Positions 34,376 to 43,420 of a stretch of 64,000 bases of DNA are shown in pieces. Position 1 is the stretch's first letter, and each line of letters opens with the position of its first letter. Position numbers and translations under genes: made by a program. The stretch covers positions 142,875 through 206,874 of the forward strand of contig NZ_BBZJ01000024.1 of assembly GCF_001417775.1 (NCBI RefSeq), given 5' to 3'. The notes under the pieces were generated by a model, which did no database searches, was not told where the DNA came from, and worked only from the letters and a program-made list of their open reading frames with translations. This stretch comes from Streptomyces sp. TP-A0356. GTDB taxonomy: Bacteria > Actinomycetota > Actinomycetes > Streptomycetales > Streptomycetaceae.

Positions 34376-35809
34376 TCAGCCGCGCGAAGACTCCCCCAGT
34401 ACCCGCCCCAGTACTTCCAGCGCCTCCGGATACGCCCGTTCCCGGGGCGTCCCGTAGCCCACCACCAGCCCCTGCGGCCGGTCCTGGCCCGCCGTGTGCC
34501 AGTGGTCGCCGAGCCGTCCCACCGCGAGCCCTTCCGCCTCGGCCCGCGCCACCACCGCCTCCTCGTCGGGGACGTCGACCAGCGCGTGCAGCCCGGCAGC
34601 GATCCCGCGGGCGTTCCAGCGCGCTCCCAGCCGGTCCAGGAGCTGGTCGCGGCGGCGCCGGTAGCGCAGTCGGCACGCGCGGATGTGCCGGTCGTACGCA
34701 TGGCTGTCGACCAGCTCCGCGAGGGCCAACTGCCCGATGGACTCGGTGTGGTGGTCGCTGTGCAGCTTGGCGTCGGCCACCGCGTCCACCAGGTGCGGCG
34801 GCAGCACCATCCAGCCCAGCCGCAGCGCCGGGCCGAGTGTCTTGGAGGCGGTGCCGAGGTACGCGACATGGCCCGGCGCCATTCCCTGGAGCGCCCCGAC
34901 GGGCTGCCGGTCGTAGCGGAACTCCCCGTCGTAGTCGTCCTCGACGACCAGCCCGCCCCGCGCGCGTGCCCAGTCCGTCAGCGCCCGCCGCCGTCGCGGG
35001 TGCAGCGTGACCCCGGTCGGGTACTGATGGGCCGGCGTGACCACCACGGCCGACGCGTCCGCCCAGTCCCCGGCGTGGTCGGCGCACGCGCCCCGTTCGT
35101 CGACGGGCAGCGGCACGACGCTCCCGCCGTTGTGCCGCACCACGTCACGGTGGAACGGCAGCCCCGGATCCTCCATCGCGACCGCCCCGCCGTCCAGCAC
35201 GCGTGTGAGGAGGGCGAGGCCCTGTACATACCCCGACGTGATCACGATCCGCTCGGGCGGCGCGATCACACCCCGCGCCCGCCCGAGATATCCCGACAGC
35301 GCCGTGCGCAGTTCGATGCGGCCGCGCGGATCTCCGTAGTCGTACGCGCGTGAGGGCGCCGTCGCTATCGCGCGGCGCAGCGCCCGCAGCCAGGCCGCCG
35401 CCGGGAACGCGCCGACGTCCGGGCTGCCGGGCCGCAGGTCGAGACGCGGAGCACGCGCGCGTGGAGTGTCGTCGGCCGCCGCCACGGCCTGTGAGGGCAC
35501 CTGTGCGACGCGGGTTCCCGAGCCCTGGCGTGCCGTGAGGTACCCCTCGGCCACCAACTGGTCGTACACCGCCTTCGTCGTGCCGCGGGAGACGCCGAGA
35601 TCGGCCGCGAGCCGCCGTGTCGCCGGCAGGCGCGTACCGGGCGAGAGCCGCCCGTCCCGTACGGCGTCCCGCAACGCCCGCTCCAGGCCGGCCCGTCGCC
35701 CGTCGGTGGCGTCCGGTTCGAGATGCAGGTCGACACCGACACAGGACCAGAACTCGTCCGCGGAACCGGGACCTCTGACCAACGAAACCCCCCGTATCTC
35801 ATGTCTCAT
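34376..35809 (-). CDS. MocR/PdxR-type GntR regulator with aminotransferase domain
   Basis: 477-aa fusion regulator. The N-terminal GntR winged helix covers about residues 35-105 (RRLAADLGVSRGTTKAVYDQ). A linker leads to a class I aminotransferase-like domain with the PLP lysine in TASKTLGPALRLGWM and DDYDGEFRYD. Such proteins sense PLP or amino-acid metabolites and often control pyridoxal or GABA genes. No pdx gene is adjacent. ATG 35809 lies against the pepP terminator hairpin, so expression may partly depend on read-through or on a promoter inside pepP. Confidence 0.9.
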   Translation of the reverse strand: MRHEIRGVSLVRGPGSADEFWSCVGVDLHLEPDATDGRRAGLERALRDAVRDGRLSPGTRLPATRRLAADLGVSRGTTKAVYDQLVAEGYLTARQGSGTRVAQVPSQAVAAADDTPRARAPRLDLRPGSPDVGAFPAAAWLRALRRAIATAPSRAYDYGDPRGRIELRTALSGYLGRARGVIAPPERIVITSGYVQGLALLTRVLDGGAVAMEDPGLPFHRDVVRHNGGSVVPLPVDERGACADHAGDWADASAVVVTPAHQYPTGVTLHPRRRRALTDWARARGGLVVEDDYDGEFRYDRQPVGALQGMAPGHVAYLGTASKTLGPALRLGWMVLPPHLVDAVADAKLHSDHHTESIGQLALAELVDSHAYDRHIRACRLRYRRRRDQLLDRLGARWNARGIAAGLHALVDVPDEEAVVARAEAEGLAVGRLGDHWHTAGQDRPQGLVVGYGTPRERAYPEALEVLGRVLGESSRG

Positions 35810-35850
35810 GCGAATGGCCGGGCACCTCCCATCGGTACCCGGCCATTCGC
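35810..35850 (-). terminator. Terminator of the aminopeptidase gene
   Basis: GCGAATGGCCGGG (35810-35822) pairs perfectly with CCCGGCCATTCGC (35838-35850) over 13 bp with a 15-base loop, directly after the aminopeptidase stop codon. Confidence 0.75.
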
Positions 35851-35857
35851 TCCCGTA

Positions 35858-37315
35858 TCAGCCCTTCAGGGACGCCATCCACGCCTCGACCTCGTCGGAG
35901 CGCCGCGGCAGGCCCGCCGAGAGGTTCCGGTTGCCGTCCTCCGTGACCAGGATGTCGTCCTCGATCCGGACGCCGATGCCGCGGTACTCCTCCGGGACGG
36001 TCAGGTCGTCCGCCTGGAAGTACAGGCCCGGCTCGACCGTGAGCACCATGCCCGGCTGCAGCGTGCCGTCGACGTACGTCTCCGTCCGCGCGGCCGCGCA
36101 GTCGTGCACGTCCATGCCGAGCATGTGGCCCGTGCCGTGCAGGGTCCAGCGGCGCTGCAGACCGAGCTCCAGAACGCGCTCGACCGGGCCCTCGACCAGG
36201 TCCCACTCGACCAGCTTCTCGGCCAGCACGCGCTGGGCGGCGTCATGGAAGTCGCGGTGCTTGGCGCCCGGCTTCACCGCCGCGATACCGGCCTCCTGGG
36301 CCTCGTAGACGGCGTCGTAGACCTTCTTCTGGATCTCGCTGTACGTGCCGTTGATCGGCAGCGTGCGGGTGACGTCCGCGGTGTAGTACGTGTGGGTCTC
36401 CACGCCGGCGTCCAGCAGAAGCAGGTCGCCGGAGCGGACCGGGCCGTCGTTGCGCACCCAGTGCAGCGTGCAGGCGTGCGGGCCGGCCGCGCAGATGGAG
36501 CCGTAGCCCACGTCGTTGCCCTCCACGCGCGCGCGGAGGAAGAACGTGCCCTCGATGTAGCGCTCGGAGGTGGCCTCGGCCTTGTCGAGGACCTTCACCA
36601 CGTCCTCGAAGCCGCGCACGGTCGAGTCGACGGCCTTCTGCAGCTCGCCGATCTCGAACGCGTCCTTGACCAGTCGCATCTCGGAGAGGAAGACGCGCAG
36701 CTCGTCGTCGCGTTCGGCCGTCACCTTGTCGTGCAGCGCGGCCTCGATGCCGGCGTCGTATCCGCGGACCACGCGGACCGGGCCGGTGGCCTCCTTCAGC
36801 CGCGTGGGCAGCTCGCGCACGTCCGAGGCCGGGATGCCGTACAGCTGCTCCGCCTCGGCGAGGGAGTGACGGCGGCCGACCCACAGCTCGCCCTGGCCGG
36901 AGAGCCAGAACTCGCCGTTCTCACGGTTGGAGCGGGGCAGCAGGTAGATCGTCGCCTCGTGGCCGTCGGCGGTGGGTTCGAGGACGAGGACGCCGTCCTC
37001 GGTCTGGTTGCCGGTGAGGTACGCGTATTCCACGGAGGCACGGAAGGGGTAGTCCGTGTCGTTCGAACGAGTCTTCAGGTTGCCCGAGGGGATCACCAGG
37101 CGCTCGCCCGGGAAGCGCGCGGAGAGGGCGGCGCGGCGGGCGGCGGTTTCGGAGGCCTGGGCGACCGGCTTCAGATCGTGCAGCTCGGTATCGGCCCAGC
37201 CGGACTTCATGTTCTCGGCCAGCTCGTCCGACACGCCCGGGTACAGGCTGTTCTTGCGCTGCTTGATCGGCTCTTCGGTCTCGTCCGGGGTCTCCGGAGT
37301 GAGCTCGTCCGCCAC
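35858..37315 (-). CDS. pepP: Xaa-Pro aminopeptidase (M24B)
   Basis: 485-aa two-metal aminopeptidase that removes the N-terminal residue before proline. The N-terminal AMP_N domain spans about residues 60-200. The pita-bread catalytic domain has all ligands: the Asp pair in LLLDAGVETHTYYTADVTR, His in HGTGHMLGMDVHD, and Glu in VLTVEPGLYF and VRIEDDILVTEDG. GTG 37315 (VADELTPETPDE) is chosen because AAGGAGG stands 6 nt before it; an ATG two codons earlier is too close to that site. No signal peptide. Confidence 0.93.
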   Translation of the reverse strand: MADELTPETPDETEEPIKQRKNSLYPGVSDELAENMKSGWADTELHDLKPVAQASETAARRAALSARFPGERLVIPSGNLKTRSNDTDYPFRASVEYAYLTGNQTEDGVLVLEPTADGHEATIYLLPRSNRENGEFWLSGQGELWVGRRHSLAEAEQLYGIPASDVRELPTRLKEATGPVRVVRGYDAGIEAALHDKVTAERDDELRVFLSEMRLVKDAFEIGELQKAVDSTVRGFEDVVKVLDKAEATSERYIEGTFFLRARVEGNDVGYGSICAAGPHACTLHWVRNDGPVRSGDLLLLDAGVETHTYYTADVTRTLPINGTYSEIQKKVYDAVYEAQEAGIAAVKPGAKHRDFHDAAQRVLAEKLVEWDLVEGPVERVLELGLQRRWTLHGTGHMLGMDVHDCAAARTETYVDGTLQPGMVLTVEPGLYFQADDLTVPEEYRGIGVRIEDDILVTEDGNRNLSAGLPRRSDEVEAWMASLKG

Positions 37316-37426
37316 GGTCATCCTCCTTGGATACGGCACTGGGGCCTCCTCCATCGTACGGTCGTACAGAAGGGCGCCCAGGGCCGGAAGACCTGTCACC
37401 GGGGCCTCACATGCCGTGCCCGGGAT

Positions 37427-38947
37427 TCACTCGAACCGGGCCGCCAGCAGGACGACGTCCTGCGTGCTGCGCCCCTGGTCGAGACCGTCACCGTCCGGCA
37501 GCACCGCCCGCAGGACGTGGTCGGCGATGGCTCCCGGGTCGGTGCGCACCGGCCTCGGCACGCTCGCGGCCGCCGCGTGCAGCCGGGCGAAGGCACGGTC
37601 CATGGGGTCACCGGTGCGGTGCAGCAGCCCGTCGGTGTAGAGCAGGACGGTCTCGCCCGGCTCCGCGGTCAGTTCGACGCTCGGCGCCTCCCAGCAGGCG
37701 AGCATCCCCAGGGGCGCCGACAGCGAGGTCTCCACGAACTCCGTGCGCCGTCGGCCGATCACCAGCGGCGGGCTGTGCCCGGCCCCGGCGAGGGTGAGCT
37801 TGCGCAGCTCGGGCTCGCAGTACGCGAACAGGGCGGTGGCCGAGCGGGCGGGCTCGGTGAGCCGCAGAAGCAGCTCCAGGTCGGACAGGACGGCCACGGG
37901 GTCCTCGCCCTCCATCACGGCGTACGCGCGCAGCGAGGCCCGCAGCCGGCCCATCGCGGCCACCGCGCTGGGCCCGGAGCCGGTGACCGACCCGACCGCC
38001 AGGCCGAGCGCGGCGTCGGGCAGCGGCAGTGCGTCGTACCAGTCGCCGCCCCCGCGCGGGCCGGTGCGGCGCCGTGCGGCGAGCTGGACGCCGGGGATCC
38101 GGGGCAGCCGGGTGGGGAGCAGTTCCTCGGAGATCGTCGCCATGCACGCGCGCGTGCGCTCGACTTCGACCAGCCGCGCCACGTGCTCGGCCGCGTAGCG
38201 GGTGTACAGACCGACGAGGTGGCGTCGGCGCTCGACGGGCTCGGCCGGTTCGTCGTAGAGCCAGACCGCCGCGCCGAGGCGGCCGGCAGCCTCGGTGGAC
38301 AGGGGGAGGGCGTAGCTGGCGGCGTAGCCGAGCCGGGCGGCCACCTCGCGGTGGCGGGGGTCGAGGCCGTCCTCGGAGAACAGGTCGGGCTGCGCGATCT
38401 CGCGCTCACCGCCCGGCAGCCCGTCCAAGATCCTGCCGTACGACAGGGAGCTGCGCGGCACGGTCTCGATGTGCCCTAGGTCGGCGCGGCCGAGACCGAG
38501 GCCGACGGTGGTGTCGGGGCCGAGGCCGTCGCGCGGTTCGAGGACGACGAGACCGCGCCGGGCGCCCACGAGGGCGGCTCCCGCGCGCAGCACTTCCTGG
38601 AGTGCCTCCGCGAGTGTGTCCGTGCGCGCCAGGCGCTCGGTGAGTTCGTGGAGCGTCGTGAGGTCGGAGACCCAGCAGGCGAGCCGGTCCTGGAGGAGGG
38701 CTCCCGGGCCGGCGCAGGGTGAAGTGGCCGAGGGGACGCCTGTGGCGGCAGGCGTCGACGCGACAGTGTGTGCGGGCGGCGGAACCGTTGGATCGATTCC
38801 AGCCACTTTCGGAGGGTGAGGGGCGTTCATGGAGTCCGGCTCTCGGACCGGCGCGTATTGCTCGATAGCATCGCAAACCCCTATGTCAATCTGCGCCGCT
38901 AGCAGTGTCTCCACATGTACACGCACTCGTGAGGGGATGTCCAGCAT
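37427..38947 (-). CDS. GAF-SpoIIE protein, PP2C-like with altered metal ligands
   Basis: 506-aa cytoplasmic protein: a GAF domain at about residues 100-240, then a SpoIIE/PP2C phosphatase-like domain to the end. The first metal Asp is kept in GGGDWYDALPL and the third in LLYTDGLLH. The second motif, normally GDVxGHG, reads GSVTGSG, so the key Asp and the His are serine. The last motif is TQDVVLL where DD is usual. It may therefore be weak or inactive and act as a binding protein. ATG 38947 follows AGGACA; ATG 38830 is an alternative. Likely partners would be anti-anti-sigma factors, none of them adjacent. Confidence 0.85.
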   Translation of the reverse strand: MLDIPSRVRVHVETLLAAQIDIGVCDAIEQYAPVREPDSMNAPHPPKVAGIDPTVPPPAHTVASTPAATGVPSATSPCAGPGALLQDRLACWVSDLTTLHELTERLARTDTLAEALQEVLRAGAALVGARRGLVVLEPRDGLGPDTTVGLGLGRADLGHIETVPRSSLSYGRILDGLPGGEREIAQPDLFSEDGLDPRHREVAARLGYAASYALPLSTEAAGRLGAAVWLYDEPAEPVERRRHLVGLYTRYAAEHVARLVEVERTRACMATISEELLPTRLPRIPGVQLAARRRTGPRGGGDWYDALPLPDAALGLAVGSVTGSGPSAVAAMGRLRASLRAYAVMEGEDPVAVLSDLELLLRLTEPARSATALFAYCEPELRKLTLAGAGHSPPLVIGRRRTEFVETSLSAPLGMLACWEAPSVELTAEPGETVLLYTDGLLHRTGDPMDRAFARLHAAAASVPRPVRTDPGAIADHVLRAVLPDGDGLDQGRSTQDVVLLAARFE

Positions 38948-39428
38948 TGTCCTGCTGGGATTCCTGGTGTCCGTGGGGCCTTCCTACTCTCTTGCGGGAA
39001 AGCAAAGTTGGCTCAAAAACGCCTCGGGTATTGCCTGATTGCGGTCGACTGGCCTCGTTCGACAGAGCGTCACAGCGGTCGTGATGGGTACGTACTCGGT
39101 GAAGGCCAGGGGTGGTTGGGGACCACCCGGAACCTGGCGCCGGACCCGGGCGTCTTAACCACCGACGGCCGAGCCCCATCCTCCCGTGGCGGAGGCGGCG
39201 AGTTAGAGCGGGACGGCAAATCGCCAGGCGCCGCCACCCCACGCCAGGCCCATGCTTGTGATGGGCGCAGCATGGACGCGGACGCAGCCAACGCTCGGCC
39301 TATAGGGGTTCCCCTTGTCCAGGACAGGGGTGTGAGACGCCAGCAGGTACGCACGGTGAAGTGATCGACACATGGTGTGATGTGGTCCTCGGTGTTGCCA
39401 GGCGTGCAACGGAAAGGAACGAGCGCTC
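38948..39428. other. Divergent intergenic region
   Basis: 481 bp between the GAF-SpoIIE gene and the Prim-Pol-like gene. I see no gene here. It includes an AT-richer patch around 38990-39030 that may hold the phosphatase promoter, and a small dyad TGTCC-A-GGACA (39316-39326). The remaining sequence has scattered GC stems but no riboswitch I can identify. Confidence 0.4.
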
Positions 39429-40094
39429 ATGCGCGAGATCCTCGGAAGGCGACGCAGGCTCCTGTCCAGGCGGAACGACGGGAGGCCTGAGTTGATCAGC
39501 GCGGCCCTGACCTTCGCGACCGAATGGCAGTGGCCCGTTCTCCCGGGCGTGGCCCCGGACCCGCAGGGGCTTGCCCGCTGTGCGTGCCCCGACCCGGAGT
39601 GCACGGTGCCCGGCGCGCACCCCTTCGACCCCGGGTTGCTCGCGGCCACCACCGACGAGCGGATGGTGCGCTGGTGGTGGACCAACCGGCCGTCCGCACC
39701 GATCGTGCTGGCCACCGGCGGCCGGGCGCCCTGCGCGGTCAGCCTGCCCGCCCTCGCGGCCTCGCGTGCCCTCGCCGCACTCGACCGCAAGGGCATGCGC
39801 CTCGGTCCGGTGGTGGCCGCGCCGCACCGCTGGGCGATCCTCGTGGCGCCGTACTCCATGGAGCAGCTGGGTGAGCTGCTCTACGCCAAGGACTTCGTCC
39901 CCGGGTCGCTGCGCTTCCATGGCGAGGGTGGCTATGTGGCGCTGCCCCCGTCCGAGACCGGCCACGGGGAGGTCCGCTGGGAGCGGGCGCCGCTGCCCGG
40001 CTCCGCCTCGCCCTGGGTCCCCGACGTGGAGGCCGTCGTGGACGCCGTCGTGGAGGCCCTCACTCGTACGGGTGTGAGCGCACCCGAGTTGTAA
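39429..40094 (+). CDS. Prim-Pol-like protein, catalytic motif missing
   Basis: 221-aa protein related to the N-terminal domain of bifunctional DNA primase/polymerases. It keeps the N-terminal half pattern (AALTFATEWQWPVLPG, a CxC/Cys-rich CACPDPEC and HPFDPG). At the place where Prim-Pol has its metal-binding DxD (see IGIDLDTK in the protein at 49.3 kb) it reads APCAVSLPA, without acidic residues. It is therefore probably not a polymerase. ATG 39429 has AAGGAACG upstream. Highly similar proteins are widespread in Streptomyces as unnamed regulators. Confidence 0.75.
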   Translation: MREILGRRRRLLSRRNDGRPELISAALTFATEWQWPVLPGVAPDPQGLARCACPDPECTVPGAHPFDPGLLAATTDERMVRWWWTNRPSAPIVLATGGRAPCAVSLPALAASRALAALDRKGMRLGPVVAAPHRWAILVAPYSMEQLGELLYAKDFVPGSLRFHGEGGYVALPPSETGHGEVRWERAPLPGSASPWVPDVEAVVDAVVEALTRTGVSAPEL

Positions 40095-40150
40095 GGGTGT
40101 CGGGCGCGCGGCGAACCGGGCGTCCGTGATCGATCGATATCTTCGGCCTC

Positions 40151-40774
40151 ATGCTGATTCGTCCTGGGGGACGCGGGAATCGGGGGTACGAGAGCGACCC
40201 ACCGGTCCGCGGCCGGCCCGACCCCCGCAGGGTGCGGCTGTTCGCGCTGATGGGCGTGGCGGCGGTCGTGACCGCACTGCCGATCGCCGTGGCATCCGCC
40301 GGGCCGGTCGGTGACGCGTCCGCCCCGCCGGCCGGGGCCGCGGACCGCGCCGCGACCCGAACGCCGGCGGAGGATGACGCGAAGCAGCCGGTCTCCTCCG
40401 ACTCTCCCAAGCTGCAGAACGGCCTTGCCACCGCCGTCCGCTGCGGTCCCCAACTCTCCTCCGCCGATGGCATCGAGGCGCAGACATGCGTGCTGACGCA
40501 GGGGCGGGAGACCTGGGCGCGGACGTACTACCGCAATGCCACCGGCGCGGCGCTGAGCTCCGTGCTGAGCTTCATGGGGCCCGGCGGACGCAGTGTCGAG
40601 ATGCACTGCGCGGTGAGCGCGGCGGACGATCCGGAGACCTGTGAGACGCCGCGGCAGCGCGTGTCGGGCGACATGGCCGCGTACTCGGCGGTCGCGGAGT
40701 TCGCGGGCGGCGACGGGCGCGGAACGCTGCTGCTGCGCTCCGGAAGCGACGCCGTCGAACCGGATGAACAGTAA
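40151..40774 (+). CDS. Secreted or membrane-anchored protein, unknown
   Basis: 207-aa protein with a 30-residue basic N-terminus followed by one hydrophobic segment (LFALMGVAAVVTALPIAVASAG), which is a signal peptide or anchor. A disordered Ala/Pro/Asp stretch follows, then a small domain with four cysteines (VRCGPQL, AQTCVLTQG, MHCAVS, PETCETPRQ) that could form two disulphides. It lies 56 bp behind the Prim-Pol-like gene and might be cotranscribed. I recognise no family. Confidence 0.7.
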   Translation: MLIRPGGRGNRGYESDPPVRGRPDPRRVRLFALMGVAAVVTALPIAVASAGPVGDASAPPAGAADRAATRTPAEDDAKQPVSSDSPKLQNGLATAVRCGPQLSSADGIEAQTCVLTQGRETWARTYYRNATGAALSSVLSFMGPGGRSVEMHCAVSAADDPETCETPRQRVSGDMAAYSAVAEFAGGDGRGTLLLRSGSDAVEPDEQ

Positions 40775-40838
40775 CCGGGCCTCTGTGTAAGGCAGTTGAG
40801 GGTGTGCGCGGTGCCGGACGCGCGTGCACATGGAAAGA

Positions 40839-40876
40839 CCCGGTTGCTGGCGACGGGGGATGCACCAGCAACCGGG
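40839..40876. terminator. Bidirectional-type terminator hairpin
   Basis: CCCGGTTGCTGG (40839-40850) and CCAGCAACCGGG (40865-40876) form a perfect 12-bp stem. It lies between the secreted protein gene and the convergent SEC-C gene. Confidence 0.75.
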
Positions 40877-41029
40877 CTACTGGAACGGTAACAAGAGATC
40901 GGCGGTTCGCAAATTCGATCTCGGCTATTCGGACACGGATTTACCTGTCACAACGGCGACTTGTGACAGGAGTCACCCGCGGCGAGAGTCCTGCACCGGC
41001 TGACCGGTCGGTCAGCCGAATGCTGTGCC

Positions 41030-42019
41030 TCAGCTGAGCGTCACCTGTCGGTTGGTCAGCCCGCCGCGCGCCCGCCGCTCGTCCGCCGTGAGCGGTGCGT
41101 CCGACGCCAGGGCCGCCGCGAGCCGCTCGGCGAACTCGGCCGCGGGCTTCTCCACGTCCTCCGCGCTCATGCCGCTCGGCAGGTCCCACACCGGGACCGT
41201 GAGCCCGTGCGCGCGGAAGGAGCCGACCAGGCGTGTGCCCTCGCCGAGGCCCGACCGCCCGGCCGCGTGCAGCCGTGCGAGAGCGTCCAGAAGCTGCTCC
41301 TCGGGGTGTGGCATGACCCAGCGCAGATGGTTCTTGTCGGCGGTCTCGCACCAGTACGCGGCGTCGACGCCCTGGAGTCTGACGGTGGGGATGGCGGCGG
41401 CGTTGGCCCGCTCCAGGGAGGCGGTCACCTCCGGTGTCACATGCTCCGTGTCGGGGACCCAGAACTCGAAGCCGCTGTGCACGACCGGCTCGAAGGCGCC
41501 CTCCGGGTCCAGCAGGTCCTGCAGCCGCGGGCCCTCGGCGGGCGCGCGACGGCCCTGGACCGGGGTGCCGGGTTCGGCGGTGAGGGCACGCTGGAGGGTG
41601 TCCGCGAGGTCCCGGCTGATGTCGCCCGAGGCCGTGTCGTTCTGCAGTCCGAGCAGGACCGAGCCGTCGTCGCGGCGCAGCGCCGGCCAAGCCATCGGCA
41701 GGACCGTGGCGAGCGTGACCGACGGGACGCCCTCGGGGAGGCCGCCCCTGAGCGCCAGTTCGACGGTCGCCGCGGGCACCAGCTCGCGCAGCGCCACCCA
41801 GTCGCCCTCGCTGCGCAGGCCCTCGAAGGGGCGCTGCACCAATTCGGTCACCGCGTGCGCGGCGGCCCGGCCGTGACAGGCCTTGTAGCGGCGGCCGCTG
41901 CCGCAGGGGCAGGGCTCGCGGGCGCTGACGACCGGGATGCTCCCATCAGCGCCTACGGCGGGGGCACCCTCGGTGAGCTGCGGGCGCTTGGCCTTGGTCT
42001 GGGTTCGCTTCTTGGCCAT
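41030..42019 (-). CDS. SEC-C motif protein (DUF5926-like)
   Basis: 329-aa cytoplasmic protein. A basic N-terminus (MAKKRTQTKAKR) leads to a SEC-C zinc motif EPCPCGSGRRYKACHG at about residues 35-52, the same type of motif that ends SecA. The remaining 270 residues form an unnamed domain widespread in Streptomyces. ATG 42019 has GGGAG upstream. Zinc binding by the three Cys and one His is likely; the biological role is unknown. Confidence 0.8.
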   Translation of the reverse strand: MAKKRTQTKAKRPQLTEGAPAVGADGSIPVVSAREPCPCGSGRRYKACHGRAAAHAVTELVQRPFEGLRSEGDWVALRELVPAATVELALRGGLPEGVPSVTLATVLPMAWPALRRDDGSVLLGLQNDTASGDISRDLADTLQRALTAEPGTPVQGRRAPAEGPRLQDLLDPEGAFEPVVHSGFEFWVPDTEHVTPEVTASLERANAAAIPTVRLQGVDAAYWCETADKNHLRWVMPHPEEQLLDALARLHAAGRSGLGEGTRLVGSFRAHGLTVPVWDLPSGMSAEDVEKPAAEFAERLAAALASDAPLTADERRARGGLTNRQVTLS

Positions 42020-42685
42020 CGTGGGTGTCTCCCGGTTACGGCTCGTTTCGTACGGGCGCGAGCCTAGCCGCTCGTACGACGCCCGACGGGATCCTGTGGA
42101 CAACGCACCGAGTCGTCCCCGAAACTGTGCTTCGAACCAGGTCGGAGACTTGCGCCGGGGCGTGCGCCACCGAATCCCGGCCACCGTATGGGCGCATGTC
42201 TCCGGCAACGCCGGTCCGCGGGGGACGAGCGAGCGCGTGCCCCGGGCCCCAGCTTGTCGCGATCCGGTGTGGGTCCGGCACGTGCGTACGGGCGCCCACC
42301 TGGGTGGGCCGCCTCGGCTCGACCGGACGGGTGCCTCGGGGATGCCCTCGGCCCCTCTGGTCGGTCCCGGCTGTCCTGGTCTGGATCGCCTTGGTCCGGA
42401 GCGTGACGGTCCTGGCCGTCCTGATCTGGACGGTCTTGGTCCGGGCCGTCCCGGTCCGGGGCGTCGCGGTGCTGGCCGTCCCGGTCCCGAGCGTCTCGGT
42501 CCGGGGTGTCACAGTTCCGGCCCTCTCGGTCCGGGGCGTCAGAGTCCCGGCCCTCTTGGTCCGGACCGCCTCAGGTGGTGACCGTCACAGCCGTCCCGGT
42601 CCTTGCCCGCTCGGTGCAGGCCGCTCCAGGTCCAGACGGACGCGGTCCGGGAGCCCGGATCGAGACGGACGGCGGGCCCAGCCCC
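42020..42685. other. Intergenic region with DnaA box and repeat array
   Basis: 666 bp between the SEC-C gene and the RsbW-like gene. It contains one perfect DnaA box TGTGGACAA (42095-42103) and the 15-bp repeat array described separately. Several frames are open only because the array is GC-biased and in register; none has a convincing start. Confidence 0.45.
42373..42567. repeat. Degenerate 15-bp tandem array (13 units)
   Basis: Units start GTC and approximate GTCCCGGTCCGGGCC, for example gtcttggtccgggcc, gtcccggtccggggc, gtctcggtccggggt and gtcagagtcccggcc. Because the unit is a multiple of three, all six frames read as pentapeptide repeats (V-x-V-x-A or G-P-rich). I cannot support a coding role. 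Confidence 0.7.
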
Positions 42686-43315
42686 TCAGCCCACGTCGTC
42701 GAACGCGTCCGCGAAGCCCAGGTCGGGCATCTCCGACACGGAGGGCGCCGTGACGCGCGTAGCGAAGTCGTCGCGGCGACGCGCCGAAACGGCGTCGTCC
42801 TGGACGATGACCCAGACCGTGACCTCGCCCCGGACGTCGTCCCGTACGCCCCAGTCCTTGGCCAGCGCCGTGATGATGTTCAGCCCTCGGCCGCCACGGG
42901 CCGTGACCGAGGGGGTCGAGGGGACCGGTCGGGTGGGGCCGCCTCCGTCCGTGACCTCGACCGTGAGTCGCCCGGAAGCGTCCACGCGCCACGCGGCGCG
43001 CACGTCCCCGTCTCCGGTCAGTCCGTCGCCGAGTGGTCTGCCATGGCGACATGCATTGCTGAGTAGTTCCGAAAGGATCAGTACGGCATCGTCGATGACC
43101 GATTCCGACACGCCACCGGTACGCAGTTGGTCGCGCATCCGATGTCTCGCCTCCCCCACGCCCGCAGGACCATGGGGTACGGCCATGCTCGACGACGTGG
43201 GCACCTCCTGTGCCACCACCAACGCCACCCCCGAGACCTCCTTCGCCCCACGCCACGGTGTGAATGCCCCATGCGACTGGACCGGAAACCGGCCCCCGTC
43301 CGGGCACTGACGCAC
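42686..43315 (-). CDS. RsbW-like ATP-binding regulatory protein
   Basis: 209-aa protein whose C-terminal part is a HATPase_c domain: N box LILSELLSNACRHG, G1 DGGGPTRP and G2 GGRGLNIITALAKDWG. An N-terminal extension of about 50 residues is not conserved-looking. GTG 43315 is the longest frame; a later start (for example MAVPHGPAG) is possible. Role as an anti-sigma kinase is inferred from the family. It is the second such gene in the window. Confidence 0.82.
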   Translation of the reverse strand: MRQCPDGGRFPVQSHGAFTPWRGAKEVSGVALVVAQEVPTSSSMAVPHGPAGVGEARHRMRDQLRTGGVSESVIDDAVLILSELLSNACRHGRPLGDGLTGDGDVRAAWRVDASGRLTVEVTDGGGPTRPVPSTPSVTARGGRGLNIITALAKDWGVRDDVRGEVTVWVIVQDDAVSARRRDDFATRVTAPSVSEMPDLGFADAFDDVG

Positions 43316-43420
43316 TCATGACGGTCGAACACGGTCCGAACGCGCCGGTGCACTCCTTGTAGTCAGTGGCTGGATTTCAGCCGTTTCCAGGAGGAATGCG
43401 AGGCAGGGGGCGCATGCCGC

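Noticed and set aside
39060..39428. Riboswitch upstream of the Prim-Pol-like gene
   Set aside because: Several GC stems are present but I could not match the conserved core of any riboswitch class.
42025..42753. Collagen-like or pentapeptide-repeat protein
   Set aside because: Repeat peptides appear in all frames because the unit is 15 bp; no frame has a convincing start or ribosome site.
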